From: Streptomyces sp. Ru72
GTDB taxonomy: Bacteria; Actinomycetota; Actinomycetes; Streptomycetales; Streptomycetaceae
Length of the DNA stretch: 56,144 nt
Assembly: GCF_002920635.1 (NCBI RefSeq)
Contig: NZ_PQSR01000043.1
Location: 1-56,144, forward strand
Direction of reading: 5' to 3'
The notes under the pieces were generated by a model, which did no database searches, was not told where the DNA came from, and worked only from the letters and a program-made list of their open reading frames with translations. A program made the translations under genes and the position numbers. Shown here in pieces: positions 8,236 through 17,534 of the stretch. The first letter of the stretch is position 1. Each line of letters begins with the position of its first letter.

Positions 8236-10209
8236 TCAGTGGCACGGAGGTCGAACGTCATCGGGCCCGATAGTGCCAGCCTCATGGTTCGTGGCGCAGT
8301 GCGCGGTGCCGTGGCCGGCGGGCGGGGGGACGTCCAGTGAGGGGTTCCGGTCGAAGAACCCTGCCGGCTTCAGAGAGAATCCGACGTAGTCGCACGGCAT
8401 GATCGGCCAGTCCTCGGGCCGTGGCAGGTGCGAGGTGCCGAAGGTGTGCCACAGCACGACGTCGGTGTTCAGCAGATCGCGTTCCTGCTTGACCCATTCG
8501 CCGATGCCGTCGCCGGGATGCTGGTTGGGGTAGTCACCGGCCGCGTGCAGTTCGGTGGGTGAGTAGCGGGTGACCCACAGATGCGTGCGGGCGAACTCCG
8601 CTCGCCGGGCGAGATCGCTGTCCGGGGCCGCCAGCAAGGTCGGGCCGACGAAGGGTACGAGCTTGTAGGCGACCGGTTCGCCGTGGCGGTTGAGCACGCC
8701 GGGGTTGATGACCTTCCAGGTGCGTGAGGTGAGCGGGTCGCACATCCGGCGGCTGTCGCGTTCGTTGGCGATGGGGGTCTTGCGCGCCACGATGGCGTTG
8801 CCGTACGGATTGTCCGGTCCGATCGGCATGCCCACCGCGTCGACTTCCACGACGGTGTTGTCGGGGCCGTCGACTTCCAGGTCCAGCCGCATGTTGAACA
8901 GGTGCTGGTGGTTGGGGGCGTCCAGTTGAGGGGCCACCAGGGCTCCGAACTGCGGGGTGGCGCCCGGTGCGACCGCCCGGGTCTGGACGATGCCGGTGAG
9001 TTTCGCCTCGAACTGGATGGTGCCGTCGAGATAGAAGTACCAGAAGAAGCCGTATTCGTAGTTGCCGATGGTGTGGATCGCCGACACGACGAAGCGGCGT
9101 GAGCGGCGGACCTCGGCCTGGTCGGCATAGCGGAAGTTCCAGTGCTTCCAGAGGATTCCGTAGTCCTCCTCGTGCAGGCAGATCGCGTTCGTCACGGTGT
9201 GCGGAACGCCCGATTCGTCGGCCAGCACGGCGTCCATGTAGCGGATCTCGCCGAGGCAGTCGCAGCCCAGTGACAGGGATCCGACGGTCTTTCCGAGGTT
9301 GTACTCGCCGGCGTCGAAGACGTTGCGGAAGTAGAAGTCGTCGCTGGTGTCGCCGTAGGGCACGACCATCTCGCTGATGCTCGCCCGGTGCAGGACCGAG
9401 CGCCGACGGTCCCCGTCGAGGTAGGAGACATCGCTGATGACGAGTCCTTCGACGGTGTCGATATGCGCGTGCAGCCGCCACCGCTGCCACTCGATGACGT
9501 GTCCGTCCAGCGTGAACGACGGGCCGTCGGGCTGGGTGATCTCCAGCGGGCGCAGATCGGTTCGGAGCGGGCCGACGCTGTCGACGTCGTAGTTTCCGCT
9601 CTCCGGGGGGACGGGAATCGGGTCGCCCTCGATGATCGCGGCCACGGACTGCTCGTTGCAGTCGATGACGAACACGAGGTTGCCGACCGGCCGGGCGTAG
9701 CCGTTGTCCTCCGGGAACGTCCGCACATATGCGCTGGCCCGGATGATGCGCCGGCGCGCGTCGATGCCGTCGATGGGGAGCGTTCCCGTAGACCAGGGAT
9801 CGATCTGCAACAGGTCCAGGTCGTGGACTCCGTGCCGCTCGAGAGCGGCCACGGCCCGGGGATCCTTCTTCACGAGGTCGTCCAGGGCCATGATCTCCTC
9901 GATCATGATGGCCGGCTGGATGCCGGGAAGATGGGTCCAGGACGTGAGGGTCCCGGTGGTGAGGTCGACACGCGCCTCGTAGGTGGCGGTGTCGGCGCGG
10001 TCGTAGACGACGAGGAACGCCGACCGGGGGAGCGGGGCGTGCGGATCGTGGTCGCGCACCGACTGCTTTTCGGGATAGTCGAGGCGCACGAGGGGGAAGC
10101 GCGGGGCCGTCAGCTGCGGCTTGCCGGCCCGAACGGCTGCGACGGCCGCCTCGATCTCCGGGGCGGACAACGGGTCGTACGGGTGGGCCGGGGTGGACTG
10201 CTGCGTCAT
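8236..10209 (-). CDS. Copper-containing primary-amine oxidase
   Basis: TPQ-dependent amine oxidase of about 657 residues that turns primary amines into aldehydes, releasing NH3 and H2O2. Cofactor precursor Tyr384 lies in TIGNYEYGFF; the catalytic-base Asp299 is in FDAGEYNLG; copper ligands are HQH (434 and 436) and the His of FGTSHLPRPEDWPIMP. These positions track those of the Arthrobacter globiformis phenethylamine oxidase. There is no signal peptide, so it should act in the cytoplasm. The ATG at 10209 is preferred to the longer frame because similarity begins just after it. It lies 67 bases behind the APC permease gene, presumably in one transcript. Confidence 0.95.
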   Translation of the reverse strand: MTQQSTPAHPYDPLSAPEIEAAVAAVRAGKPQLTAPRFPLVRLDYPEKQSVRDHDPHAPLPRSAFLVVYDRADTATYEARVDLTTGTLTSWTHLPGIQPAIMIEEIMALDDLVKKDPRAVAALERHGVHDLDLLQIDPWSTGTLPIDGIDARRRIIRASAYVRTFPEDNGYARPVGNLVFVIDCNEQSVAAIIEGDPIPVPPESGNYDVDSVGPLRTDLRPLEITQPDGPSFTLDGHVIEWQRWRLHAHIDTVEGLVISDVSYLDGDRRRSVLHRASISEMVVPYGDTSDDFYFRNVFDAGEYNLGKTVGSLSLGCDCLGEIRYMDAVLADESGVPHTVTNAICLHEEDYGILWKHWNFRYADQAEVRRSRRFVVSAIHTIGNYEYGFFWYFYLDGTIQFEAKLTGIVQTRAVAPGATPQFGALVAPQLDAPNHQHLFNMRLDLEVDGPDNTVVEVDAVGMPIGPDNPYGNAIVARKTPIANERDSRRMCDPLTSRTWKVINPGVLNRHGEPVAYKLVPFVGPTLLAAPDSDLARRAEFARTHLWVTRYSPTELHAAGDYPNQHPGDGIGEWVKQERDLLNTDVVLWHTFGTSHLPRPEDWPIMPCDYVGFSLKPAGFFDRNPSLDVPPPAGHGTAHCATNHEAGTIGPDDVRPPCH

Positions 10210-10276
10210 GCTGGTCGTCTTCCAATCGACGGTTCTTCGGACTGCCGGGCCGAGCGTCAAGGCCTTGGCCGTTCGG

Positions 10277-11755
10277 CTATCCCTTCTCGCTGGTGAGCGG
10301 AGCGGGATCGGCGACCGGGAACTCGATGCCCGGGCGCCCTTGGCGGCGGAGGGCGAAAAAGGCCCAGATGACGCCGAGAACGAGCCAGATGCCCAGCGCC
10401 GGCGCGACGGTGTCGAGCGGACTGGTCGCCTTGTAGATCGCGCCGAACACGGCTCCGGTGGCGACGAGGATCCCGGCGGCGGCGGCGATCACCAGCTTCA
10501 CGCGGTTGACCTCGTGCCACAGCCCCTTGGCGCCGGCGGCGCTGACGACCAGATACATCAGCGCCAGGCCTGTGCCCCCGAAGCCTGCCATCCAGCCGAA
10601 CATCGGTGACCATTCGGGCTGCAGAACACCCGGTTGCCCGGTGGCGAGGGAGAAGATTCCGTGGTTGACCCGGACCAGGACGATGGAGATGACCGACACC
10701 ACGCCGAGCAGGGCGGCCCCGCCCACGGGGGTGAGGAAGCGGGGATGCACCGTGGCGAGCGGAGCGGGCAGCCGGCCGGCGCGCGCCATGGCGAGCATGC
10801 CGCGGGTGGCTGCGACCCCGACTCCGATCGCGACGGCCAGGATGTCGAGGATGATCAGGACGGCGACGACGTCGCCGAACGTGGACGAGCCGAAGGCGCT
10901 GCCCGAGGCGAGTGTCTGCAGCGGGAAGACGCTGTTCTTCCACGCCGTTCCGTCGAGCCCGAAGCCGATGTCCTGGGCGTAGGCGGTGATGACGAAGTAC
11001 ACCCCCACGATGGTGAGTGACATGAGCACCGCCTTGGGGACATGCCGTTTCGGGTCGTCGGTCTCCTCGGCGAGGTTGGCGGCCGACTCGAAGCCGATGA
11101 ACATGTTGATGCCGTAGAGCACGCCGTAGAGGAGGTCCAGGCCGCTGATGGAGAGCGGGTTGAACGGCTTGGCCGACAGGCTGTGCCCGCCGAGGCCTCC
11201 CCGGAAGATGATGTAGAGCGAGAAGCCCAGCACGACCGCGGAGGAGATCAGCACCAGCGCCAGCTGTGCATTGACCGAGACCTGGACGCCGATGACGACG
11301 ATGACCAGCACCACGGCGAGGTAGACCAGCGCGAGCGGCCACCAGGGCACGTCGATCGAGAAGGCGGTCTGCAGGAACGACTGGGTGAGACCGCCCAGCA
11401 CCAAGAAGGTCGCGGCACCGAGGATCAGCATGGCGCCGTAGTACACCCAGCCGGCCACGATGCCCACACGTGGTCCGGCGCCGTCGCAGACGTACTCGTA
11501 CAGCGAGCCGCACAGGTGGATCCGCTTGGCGTACTGCGCGATGATCCAGCCGGCGCCGAATATCCCCACGCCCGCGACGATGATCGCCAGCGGCGTGGCG
11601 ACGCCCGCACCGCGGCCGGTGGCCGACAGTCCGACGATCAGCGGCAGCAGCGCCGCGACCGAGAAGACCGGCCCCATGAAACCCACCGATTGAGCCAGGA
11701 CGCCGGTCATGGAGAGTTTGGCGCGTCCGAGCGACTGACTGTCTGGAGAAGCCAT
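10277..11755 (-). CDS. APC family amino acid/amine permease
   Basis: Inner-membrane secondary transporter of about 492 residues with roughly 12 to 14 helices. The N-terminal part has the family's first helix block, SMTGVLAQSVGFMGPVFSVA. Members of the amino acid-polyamine-organocation superfamily import amino acids or amines. Being just upstream of the amine oxidase gene and next to the IclR regulator, it most likely imports the amine the oxidase deaminates. The ATG at 11755 follows AGGGAG with about 7 bases of spacing. Confidence 0.9.
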   Translation of the reverse strand: MASPDSQSLGRAKLSMTGVLAQSVGFMGPVFSVAALLPLIVGLSATGRGAGVATPLAIIVAGVGIFGAGWIIAQYAKRIHLCGSLYEYVCDGAGPRVGIVAGWVYYGAMLILGAATFLVLGGLTQSFLQTAFSIDVPWWPLALVYLAVVLVIVVIGVQVSVNAQLALVLISSAVVLGFSLYIIFRGGLGGHSLSAKPFNPLSISGLDLLYGVLYGINMFIGFESAANLAEETDDPKRHVPKAVLMSLTIVGVYFVITAYAQDIGFGLDGTAWKNSVFPLQTLASGSAFGSSTFGDVVAVLIILDILAVAIGVGVAATRGMLAMARAGRLPAPLATVHPRFLTPVGGAALLGVVSVISIVLVRVNHGIFSLATGQPGVLQPEWSPMFGWMAGFGGTGLALMYLVVSAAGAKGLWHEVNRVKLVIAAAAGILVATGAVFGAIYKATSPLDTVAPALGIWLVLGVIWAFFALRRQGRPGIEFPVADPAPLTSEKG

Positions 11756-11788
11756 CTGTCCGCTCCCTATGAAGGGGCCTTGGAACGC

Positions 11789-11805
11789 TGTACGATTTTC
11801 GTACA
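11789..11805. promoter_or_regulatory. Perfect palindrome, candidate IclR operator
   Basis: TGTACGATTTTCGTACA: seven-base arms TGTACGA and TCGTACA around TTT. It is 34 bases upstream of the APC permease start, over the likely promoter of the permease and amine oxidase genes, and 160 bases beyond the 3' end of the IclR gene. A degenerate match is at 12862-12878. Confidence 0.65.
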
Positions 11806-11968
11806 CGCTGTTCGCTATTGGGCAGATGGTGGTGTCATGGAGTCCGCATGTCAACCATTTGGCTTGTTAACTCTGGATGCAGGGCCATGGGGCGGACGCC
11901 TGCCGGGTACGTCGAATCCGGGCATGCCGATGAGCCGCTCGGGGCGGCTGAGGTCATCGGTGATGGGT

Positions 11969-12676
11969 CTAGTGACCGTTGGACATGTCGAATCCGGGTG
12001 TGCCGGTGAGCCGTTGAGCAGCTTGGGCGGCCGCGCTCGTCACCAGGTCGGCGACGGCGGGGTCGGGCGCGTTGGCCCCGATCCGGACGATGCCGAGGCT
12101 GGCGGTCGGCCAGTCCGAGACGCGTATTGGGGCCGCCACGCCGATGGCGCCCTCCTGAATGGCGCCGACGCTGATGGCGTAGCCCTGTCGGCGGGCGCGC
12201 AGGACGTCTTCCGTGTCGGAAGAGCTCGGTGGCCGGCCGGCCAGGATCGCTACACCGTCCGCGCCCACGGTGAGCGGGTGCCGCGCACCCTCCCGCATCG
12301 CCAGGTGCATGGTGCTGTCGGGGGGCTCTGCGGTGAGCAGGACCAGGGCCTGGTCGCCGTCGGCGACGGTGAGGATCGCGGTGCTGTTGGTGCGTTGGCT
12401 CAGCTGTTGCAGGATCGGCAGCGCGACGCTCTGGAGCCTGGGCCGTAGCCGACTGGCCAGTTCGGCGAGGCCGAATCCCAGGACGTAGCGGGTGTCGAGG
12501 CGAGTGACGAGGTTGTGGGCCTCAAGGGTGCGCAGCAGGCGATAGACGATCGCGCGCGCGGCCCCGATGTGTCCGGCGAGCTCGGCGGCGGTGAGGCCGT
12601 CACTGTGCCTGGCCAGCAGTGCCAGCACCGTCAGCCCGCGGTCAAGCGTCTGCGATGTCTCGCCGCCCGAACTCAC
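11969..12676 (-). CDS. IclR family transcriptional regulator
   Basis: 235 residues, the usual size. Residues about 5-65 form the winged helix-turn-helix (TLDRGLTVLALLARHSDGLT, AELAGHIGAARAIVYRLLRTLE), and residues about 75-230 form the IclR effector domain, which normally binds a small aromatic or organic acid. It sits between the leftward permease-oxidase genes and the rightward catabolic operon, so it is the obvious regulator of both. Candidate operators are at 11789-11805 and 12862-12878. Effector unknown. Confidence 0.93.
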   Translation of the reverse strand: MSSGGETSQTLDRGLTVLALLARHSDGLTAAELAGHIGAARAIVYRLLRTLEAHNLVTRLDTRYVLGFGLAELASRLRPRLQSVALPILQQLSQRTNSTAILTVADGDQALVLLTAEPPDSTMHLAMREGARHPLTVGADGVAILAGRPPSSSDTEDVLRARRQGYAISVGAIQEGAIGVAAPIRVSDWPTASLGIVRIGANAPDPAVADLVTSAAAQAAQRLTGTPGFDMSNGH

Positions 12677-12861
12677 TCGTGCCGCCTTCCCCTTGGGCTG
12701 ATCCAGATGTGCCGGCTCATGCTGTCACGTTTTTCGCATGCTCATGGCCGGGTCGAATTCGACACGATCCCGGCGATCCTGCACGGGCCCGGCGTCGCTG
12801 CCCAGTATCACGAGCATTGACTGCTCGCACCAACCCACGTACCGTCCGACTATCGTCCAGT

Positions 12862-12878
12862 AGAACGGTAATCGTACA
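12862..12878. promoter_or_regulatory. Degenerate second copy of the IclR-type operator
   Basis: AGAACGGTAATCGTACA matches 12 of 17 positions of the 11789 palindrome and keeps the right arm TCGTACA intact. It overlaps the start codon of the first gene of the rightward operon, a position where bound protein could block expression. The rest of the gap 12677-12861 shows nothing else. Confidence 0.4.
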
Positions 12879-14359
12879 TGTCGAAGCGTGCAGAGGCGGA
12901 AGAGCTGGCCAGTACGGTGCCCTCGGTTCCGTATGTGGCGGGAACATGGGATACGTCCGGGAGGGCCGCGGCCTTCGAAGTGGTCGACCCGGTCACCGAA
13001 CGGGTTCTGGCGTCGGTCACCGAGGCCGACGCCGAGACCGTCGACCTCGCGGTGTCCGCCGGGCACTCCGCACTGGACGACGGTGAGTGGGGCCGACTGG
13101 ACGGCGCTGCGCGCGGTGTGCTGCTGGGCCGGCTGGCGGACCTGCTCGATTCGCGCACGGAGGACTTCGCGAACCTGGAGTCGCTCGAAGTCGGCAAGCC
13201 CGGTATCGAGCCTCGCGTGATCGACCTGCCGCAGGCCGTGCAGACCTTCCGGCACTACGCCGGGTGGGCGGACAAGATCGAGGGGCGCACGATCCCGACT
13301 CCGGGATACATGGGCCGCCAGACCTTGAGCTACACGGTCCGCCAGCCGATCGGCGTCGTCGCGGCCATCACGCCGTGGAACTCACCCACGATGATCGGGT
13401 CCTGGAAGGTCGCGCCCGCCCTGGCCGCCGGCTGCGCCGTCGTTCTGAAGCCGCCGGAGGACGCGCCCCTGACGTCGTTGCTGCTCGCGCAGCTCATCGA
13501 CGAGGCCGGGTTCCCGCCGGGCGCGTTCAGTGTTCTTCCCGGCAGGGGCGCGACAACGGGCAACCTGCTGATCGAACACCCCGGAGTGAACAAGATCTCT
13601 TTCACCGGCAGCCCGGAAACCGGGCACATCGTCGCGCTCGCGGCGGCCAAGGGCTTTCGCCCCACGACGCTGGAGCTCGGCGGCAAGAGCCCGCAGATCG
13701 TCTTCGCCGACGCCGACCTCGACGCGGCCGCCGACGGCGTGGCCGTCGGGATCTTCGCCAATCAGGGCCAGGTCTGCGCGGCCGGCAGCCGCATCCTGGT
13801 CGCACGCTCGGTGTACGGCGAGTTCGTCGAGAGGCTCGTCGCCCGAGCGGAGGCCGCCGTGCTGGGCGATCCGTTCGATCAGGGCACCACGATGGGCGCG
13901 CTGATCAACGCCAGGCAACGCGAGCGGGTCGCCCGCTACATTCAGATCGGCCGGGACGAGGGCGCCCGACTCGTCGCCGGCGGCGGGCGACCGGACCGCA
14001 GCGGCTACTTCATCGAGCCGACCCTGTTCGCGGACGCGTCCAACGACATGACCATCGCCCGGGAAGAGATCTTCGGACCCGTCGGCACCATCATGTCCTT
14101 CGACACGGACGACGAAGCCGTAGCCCTCGCCAACGACAGCAACTTCGCTCTCGCCGCGACGCTGTGGACCTCCGATCTCAGTCGCGCGCACGCGGTGGCA
14201 CGGCGCGTCCAGGCCGGCGCCGTCGCGATCAACGGCTGGTCACCCCTGGACCCCCGGCTTCCGTGGGGCGGATCGAAACTCAGCGGCCACGGTCGCGAAC
14301 TCGGCCGCGCGGGGATCGAGGCCAACACCGAAGAGAAGACCGTGACGGTCGTCCTGTGA
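12878..14359 (+). CDS. NAD(P)-dependent aldehyde dehydrogenase (first)
   Basis: 493 residues of the classical ALDH superfamily, oxidising an aldehyde to the acid. Visible landmarks: ITPWNSPTMIGSWKVAPALA, cofactor-site KPPEDAPL, Rossmann turn FTGSPETG, catalytic Glu block LELGGKSPQIV, catalytic Cys block NQGQVCAAGSRI, and EIFGPV. As first gene of the operon it is the natural partner of the amine oxidase, taking the aldehyde onward. A second ALDH is encoded at 17531-19096; they are related but clearly different. No ribosome site stands out because the operator-like sequence occupies that place. Confidence 0.93.
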   Translation: MSKRAEAEELASTVPSVPYVAGTWDTSGRAAAFEVVDPVTERVLASVTEADAETVDLAVSAGHSALDDGEWGRLDGAARGVLLGRLADLLDSRTEDFANLESLEVGKPGIEPRVIDLPQAVQTFRHYAGWADKIEGRTIPTPGYMGRQTLSYTVRQPIGVVAAITPWNSPTMIGSWKVAPALAAGCAVVLKPPEDAPLTSLLLAQLIDEAGFPPGAFSVLPGRGATTGNLLIEHPGVNKISFTGSPETGHIVALAAAKGFRPTTLELGGKSPQIVFADADLDAAADGVAVGIFANQGQVCAAGSRILVARSVYGEFVERLVARAEAAVLGDPFDQGTTMGALINARQRERVARYIQIGRDEGARLVAGGGRPDRSGYFIEPTLFADASNDMTIAREEIFGPVGTIMSFDTDDEAVALANDSNFALAATLWTSDLSRAHAVARRVQAGAVAINGWSPLDPRLPWGGSKLSGHGRELGRAGIEANTEEKTVTVVL

Positions 14360-14417
14360 AACCCATCGCCCGGGCTGCCTCGCAGCCGCACCGCGACATC
14401 CTGAAAGGCATGCAGTC

Positions 14418-15041
14418 ATGACCGCTCGCATACTCGTCGCCTACTACAGCGCGACCGGCTCGGTCCATCGCCTCGCCGAGGCCGTCCGGGACGGCGCCAC
14501 CGCAGCGGGTGCCGAAGTCCGCCTGCGCCGCGTCGCCGAGCTCGCCCCGGAGGAGGCCATCGAGTCCAACCCCGCCTGGGCCCAGCATCGACGCGACACG
14601 CACGATGCCGTCGAAGTGGCCACGCTGGAGGACCTGGAGTGGGCGGACGGATACGCCTTCGGCACCCCCACCCGCTACGGCGCCCCGGCCGCCCAGCTCA
14701 AGCAGTTCCTCGACACGGCCGGCGGCCTGTGGCAGGACGGCAAGCTCGCCGACAAACCCGTCACGGCGTTCGTGTCCTCGGCCGAGCGCAACGGCGGCCA
14801 GGAGTCGACCATCCTGTCGCTGAACAACGTCTTCTACCACTGGGGCAGCATCATCGTCCCGCTGGGATACACCGACGACGTCGTGTTCGCGGCCGGCGGC
14901 AACCCGTACGGCACCTCATGGCCCGCGGGCTTCCCGTCCACGATGCCCGACGACGTGACCCTGGAATGCGCCCGGTTCCAAGGCACGCGCCTCGCCCGGT
15001 TCGCGGTCGCCCTCGCAGCAGCTCGCCATGTCGCCGCTTAA
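14418..15041 (+). CDS. wrbA: WrbA-like NAD(P)H:quinone oxidoreductase
   Basis: 207-residue flavodoxin-fold protein. FMN phosphate-binding loop is YYSATGSVHRLAEAV; the family block GTPTRYGAPAAQLKQFLDT and the segment FVSSAERNGGQESTIL are typical of WrbA. It reduces quinones by two electrons, which prevents redox cycling. In this operon it could protect against quinones made by the ring hydroxylase or reduce a pathway quinone. GAAAGG precedes the ATG. Confidence 0.88.
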   Translation: MTARILVAYYSATGSVHRLAEAVRDGATAAGAEVRLRRVAELAPEEAIESNPAWAQHRRDTHDAVEVATLEDLEWADGYAFGTPTRYGAPAAQLKQFLDTAGGLWQDGKLADKPVTAFVSSAERNGGQESTILSLNNVFYHWGSIIVPLGYTDDVVFAAGGNPYGTSWPAGFPSTMPDDVTLECARFQGTRLARFAVALAAARHVAA

Positions 15042-15774
15042 CAGCCCGTCCGATGCCGCCCTACAGGTGGAGATCTGGTCGGATCTGCACTGCCCTTGGG
15101 CGCTGGTCGCGCTCCACCGCCTGCGGACGGCCCGTCAGGAACACGGCCTCGACGTCGTTTTCGTACCCCGGGCCTGGCCACTTGAATGGGTGAACAGCCG
15201 CGGCACTCCGCGCGAGATCGTCACCACTGAGACCGCCGCGCTCGCGAGCCACGAACCCGACCTGTTCACCGCCTATCGCGGCGAATCCTGGCCGTCGACC
15301 TTTCTCCCCGCGTTCGAACTCGTCGCCGCCGCCCGCCGTCTCCACGGCGTCGTGGCCGCGGAGGAGGTCGACTACGCGCTGCGCCTGGCGTTCTTCCGGA
15401 ACAGCGTGGACGTCAGCATCGCCGCCGGGCTTTATTGGGCACTGGAGCTGGCAGCGGGCGCCACAGCACTGGATCCCGAAGCGGTCATGGAGCTGTGGAG
15501 GGAATCCAACGTGCGGTCGGACGTCGCCGCCGACTACCGCGAGAGCGGGCGGGTCGCGATCCAGGGAAGCCCTCAGATCATGTGGCCGGACGGGTCGAGC
15601 GATCACAACCCGGGGATGACCGATCACCAGTGGCACGGTGGGCTCGTCAGGATCATGAGCACCGACCGTCGTGCGCCCGAGCGGCGCCTGCTGGAGGTCT
15701 TCCGCGCCGTCGGGGACACCGACTCGCCGCGGGATGCGACCGAGGCCACGAGAACGCCGGACGCCGGCGTCTGA
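15028..15774 (+). CDS. DsbA family (thioredoxin-fold) protein
   Basis: 248 residues with the FrnE/2-hydroxychromene-2-carboxylate isomerase-like fold. The active-site region reads SDLHCPWALVALHRL, so only one Cys remains where disulfide oxidoreductases have CxxC. The C-terminal segment IQGSPQIMWPDG holds the usual cis-Pro region. There is no signal peptide, so it is cytoplasmic. Cytoplasmic relatives include glutathione- or mycothiol-dependent isomerases, and the single Cys fits that better than a disulfide role. It overlaps the wrbA-like gene by 14 bases. Confidence 0.75.
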   Translation: MSPLNSPSDAALQVEIWSDLHCPWALVALHRLRTARQEHGLDVVFVPRAWPLEWVNSRGTPREIVTTETAALASHEPDLFTAYRGESWPSTFLPAFELVAAARRLHGVVAAEEVDYALRLAFFRNSVDVSIAAGLYWALELAAGATALDPEAVMELWRESNVRSDVAADYRESGRVAIQGSPQIMWPDGSSDHNPGMTDHQWHGGLVRIMSTDRRAPERRLLEVFRAVGDTDSPRDATEATRTPDAGV

Positions 15775-15935
15775 CATTCGCTCCTTCGTTCCTTCGTTCC
15801 CTCGCTCGTCCGCCGGTCCGCACGTCCACTTGTCCTGCCCCGTCCACCCCTTTCCGGCTCCGGATCGACCGCGTACCAAGCCCGCTGCGCCTGAGCCGGC
15901 GGACTCGGCCGAATCACGAGAGGCACTGCCGTCCT
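15775..15935. other. Only sizeable gap inside the catabolic operon
   Basis: 161 bases with CCTTCGTT repeats at 15780-15805 and otherwise Pro/Arg-coding-like GC sequence. No gene was recognised. An internal promoter is possible. Confidence 0.3.
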
Positions 15936-17534
15936 ATGACTGATCCGATCACCGACATGACCACGCATCGGGGCGGGGACAAGACCGGCGCACACGTACT
16001 GGTCGAGACCGCCGCCGCCGAGGGTGTCGAGGTCTGCTTCGCCAACCCCGGTACCACGGAGATGCCGTTGGTGACGGCGCTCGACGCGGTATCCGCCGTA
16101 CGTCCTGTGCTCGGTCTGTTCGAGGGCGTGTGCACCGGCGCGGCCGACGGGTACGCGCGTATCACCGGAAAGCCGGCCATGACCCTGCTGCACCTGGGCC
16201 CCGGTTTCGCCAACGGCGCGGCCAACCTGCACAACGCCCGCCGGGCCCACTCCGCGATCCTCAACGTCGTCGGCGATCACGCCAGTTGGCACCTTGCCTA
16301 CGACGCGCCCCTCACCAGTGACATCGTCTCCCTGGCCCGCCCGGTGTCCGGGTGGGTCGGCACGGTCGTCTCGGCGGATGACATGGATCACGCCACCGCC
16401 GAGGCCCTCGCAGCGGCCCGGACCCCTCCCGGTTGCGGCGCCACGCTGATCGTTCCGGTGGACTTCCAGCAGCAGGTCGTCACCGAAACGCCGGCCGACA
16501 CCTCGCCGCGAACGGCGCCAGCGCCGGCACATGTCGAGGCCGACGTGGTGGAGAGGCTGGCCAAGCGCCTGCGCGGCGGTTCACGAGCCGTGCTCCTGCT
16601 CGGTGCGGGAGCTCTCACGGAACACGGACAGCGCGCCGCGGAGCGCATCTCCGCCGTGACCGGGGCCACGCTCTACAGCGAGACGTTCCCCGCGACCGCC
16701 GAACGCGGCGGCGGCCTGCCAGACCTGGACCGACTGCCGTACTTCCCCGAAGCGGCGATCAAGGCTCTGGCCGGTGCGGGGACGGTCATCCTGGCCGGCG
16801 CCCTGGAACCCGTCTCCTACTTCGGCTACGAGGGGATTCCCAGCCTGCTGGCCCCGCCCGGATCGGTGGAGGTGCTCGCGGCGCCGGGCGACAACGCCGT
16901 ACAGGCGCTGGAGGACTTGGCGGACGCGCTCGGAGCGCCCGTGGTCACCCCGGGCCGGGCTGCCACGCCGGACGGCGCTCATCTGCCAACGGGCTCGCTG
17001 ACCCCCGGGACGATCGGTCGGATCGTCTCCGCTCTGCTGCCCGAGCAGGCCATCGTCTCCGTCGAGGGCGGCACCTGCGGCTACCCCTTCTTCACGGCTT
17101 CGGTGAACGCTCTGCGCCACACCACACTGACCAACACCGGAGGGGCGATCGGCCAAGGACTGCCCGCCGCACTCGGCGCGGCGATCGCCGCACCCGAGCG
17201 TCAGGTCATCGCACTGCAGTCCGACGGCAGTGCCCAGTACACCATCCAGGCGCTGTGGACCATGGCCCGAGAGCAGGCGTCCGTCGTCACCCTGATCGCT
17301 TCGAACCGCAAGTACAACATCCTGCAGACCGAGCTGACCCGCCATGGCGCGAGCGTCGCCGGTCCCGCATCCACCGCTCTGACCAGCCTGGATGACCCGG
17401 CACTGGACTGGATGGGGCTTGCCCGGGGCTACGGCGTCCCGGCCGCACGGGCCGAGACGGGCGACGAACTGGCCCGCGCGCTGCGGCGGGCACTGGCCGA
17501 CGGCGGCCCCCAGCTCATCGAGATGGTCCTGTGA
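15936..17534 (+). CDS. ThDP-dependent enzyme, acetolactate synthase large subunit-like
   Basis: About 532 residues with the three-domain layout of thiamine diphosphate enzymes. The catalytic Glu lies in FANPGTTEMPLVTAL; the ThDP motif is LQSDGSAQYTIQALWTM with the Asn end at NRKYNIL. The block ILNVVGDHASWHL is characteristic of the IlvX/benzoylformate-decarboxylase-like group annotated as acetolactate synthase in degradation clusters. Likely role: decarboxylation or carboligation of a 2-keto acid, giving an aldehyde for the next gene's product. No small regulatory subunit is present. ATG at 15936 taken; the in-frame ATG at 15957 is possible. Confidence 0.85.
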   Translation: MTDPITDMTTHRGGDKTGAHVLVETAAAEGVEVCFANPGTTEMPLVTALDAVSAVRPVLGLFEGVCTGAADGYARITGKPAMTLLHLGPGFANGAANLHNARRAHSAILNVVGDHASWHLAYDAPLTSDIVSLARPVSGWVGTVVSADDMDHATAEALAAARTPPGCGATLIVPVDFQQQVVTETPADTSPRTAPAPAHVEADVVERLAKRLRGGSRAVLLLGAGALTEHGQRAAERISAVTGATLYSETFPATAERGGGLPDLDRLPYFPEAAIKALAGAGTVILAGALEPVSYFGYEGIPSLLAPPGSVEVLAAPGDNAVQALEDLADALGAPVVTPGRAATPDGAHLPTGSLTPGTIGRIVSALLPEQAIVSVEGGTCGYPFFTASVNALRHTTLTNTGGAIGQGLPAALGAAIAAPERQVIALQSDGSAQYTIQALWTMAREQASVVTLIASNRKYNILQTELTRHGASVAGPASTALTSLDDPALDWMGLARGYGVPAARAETGDELARALRRALADGGPQLIEMVL

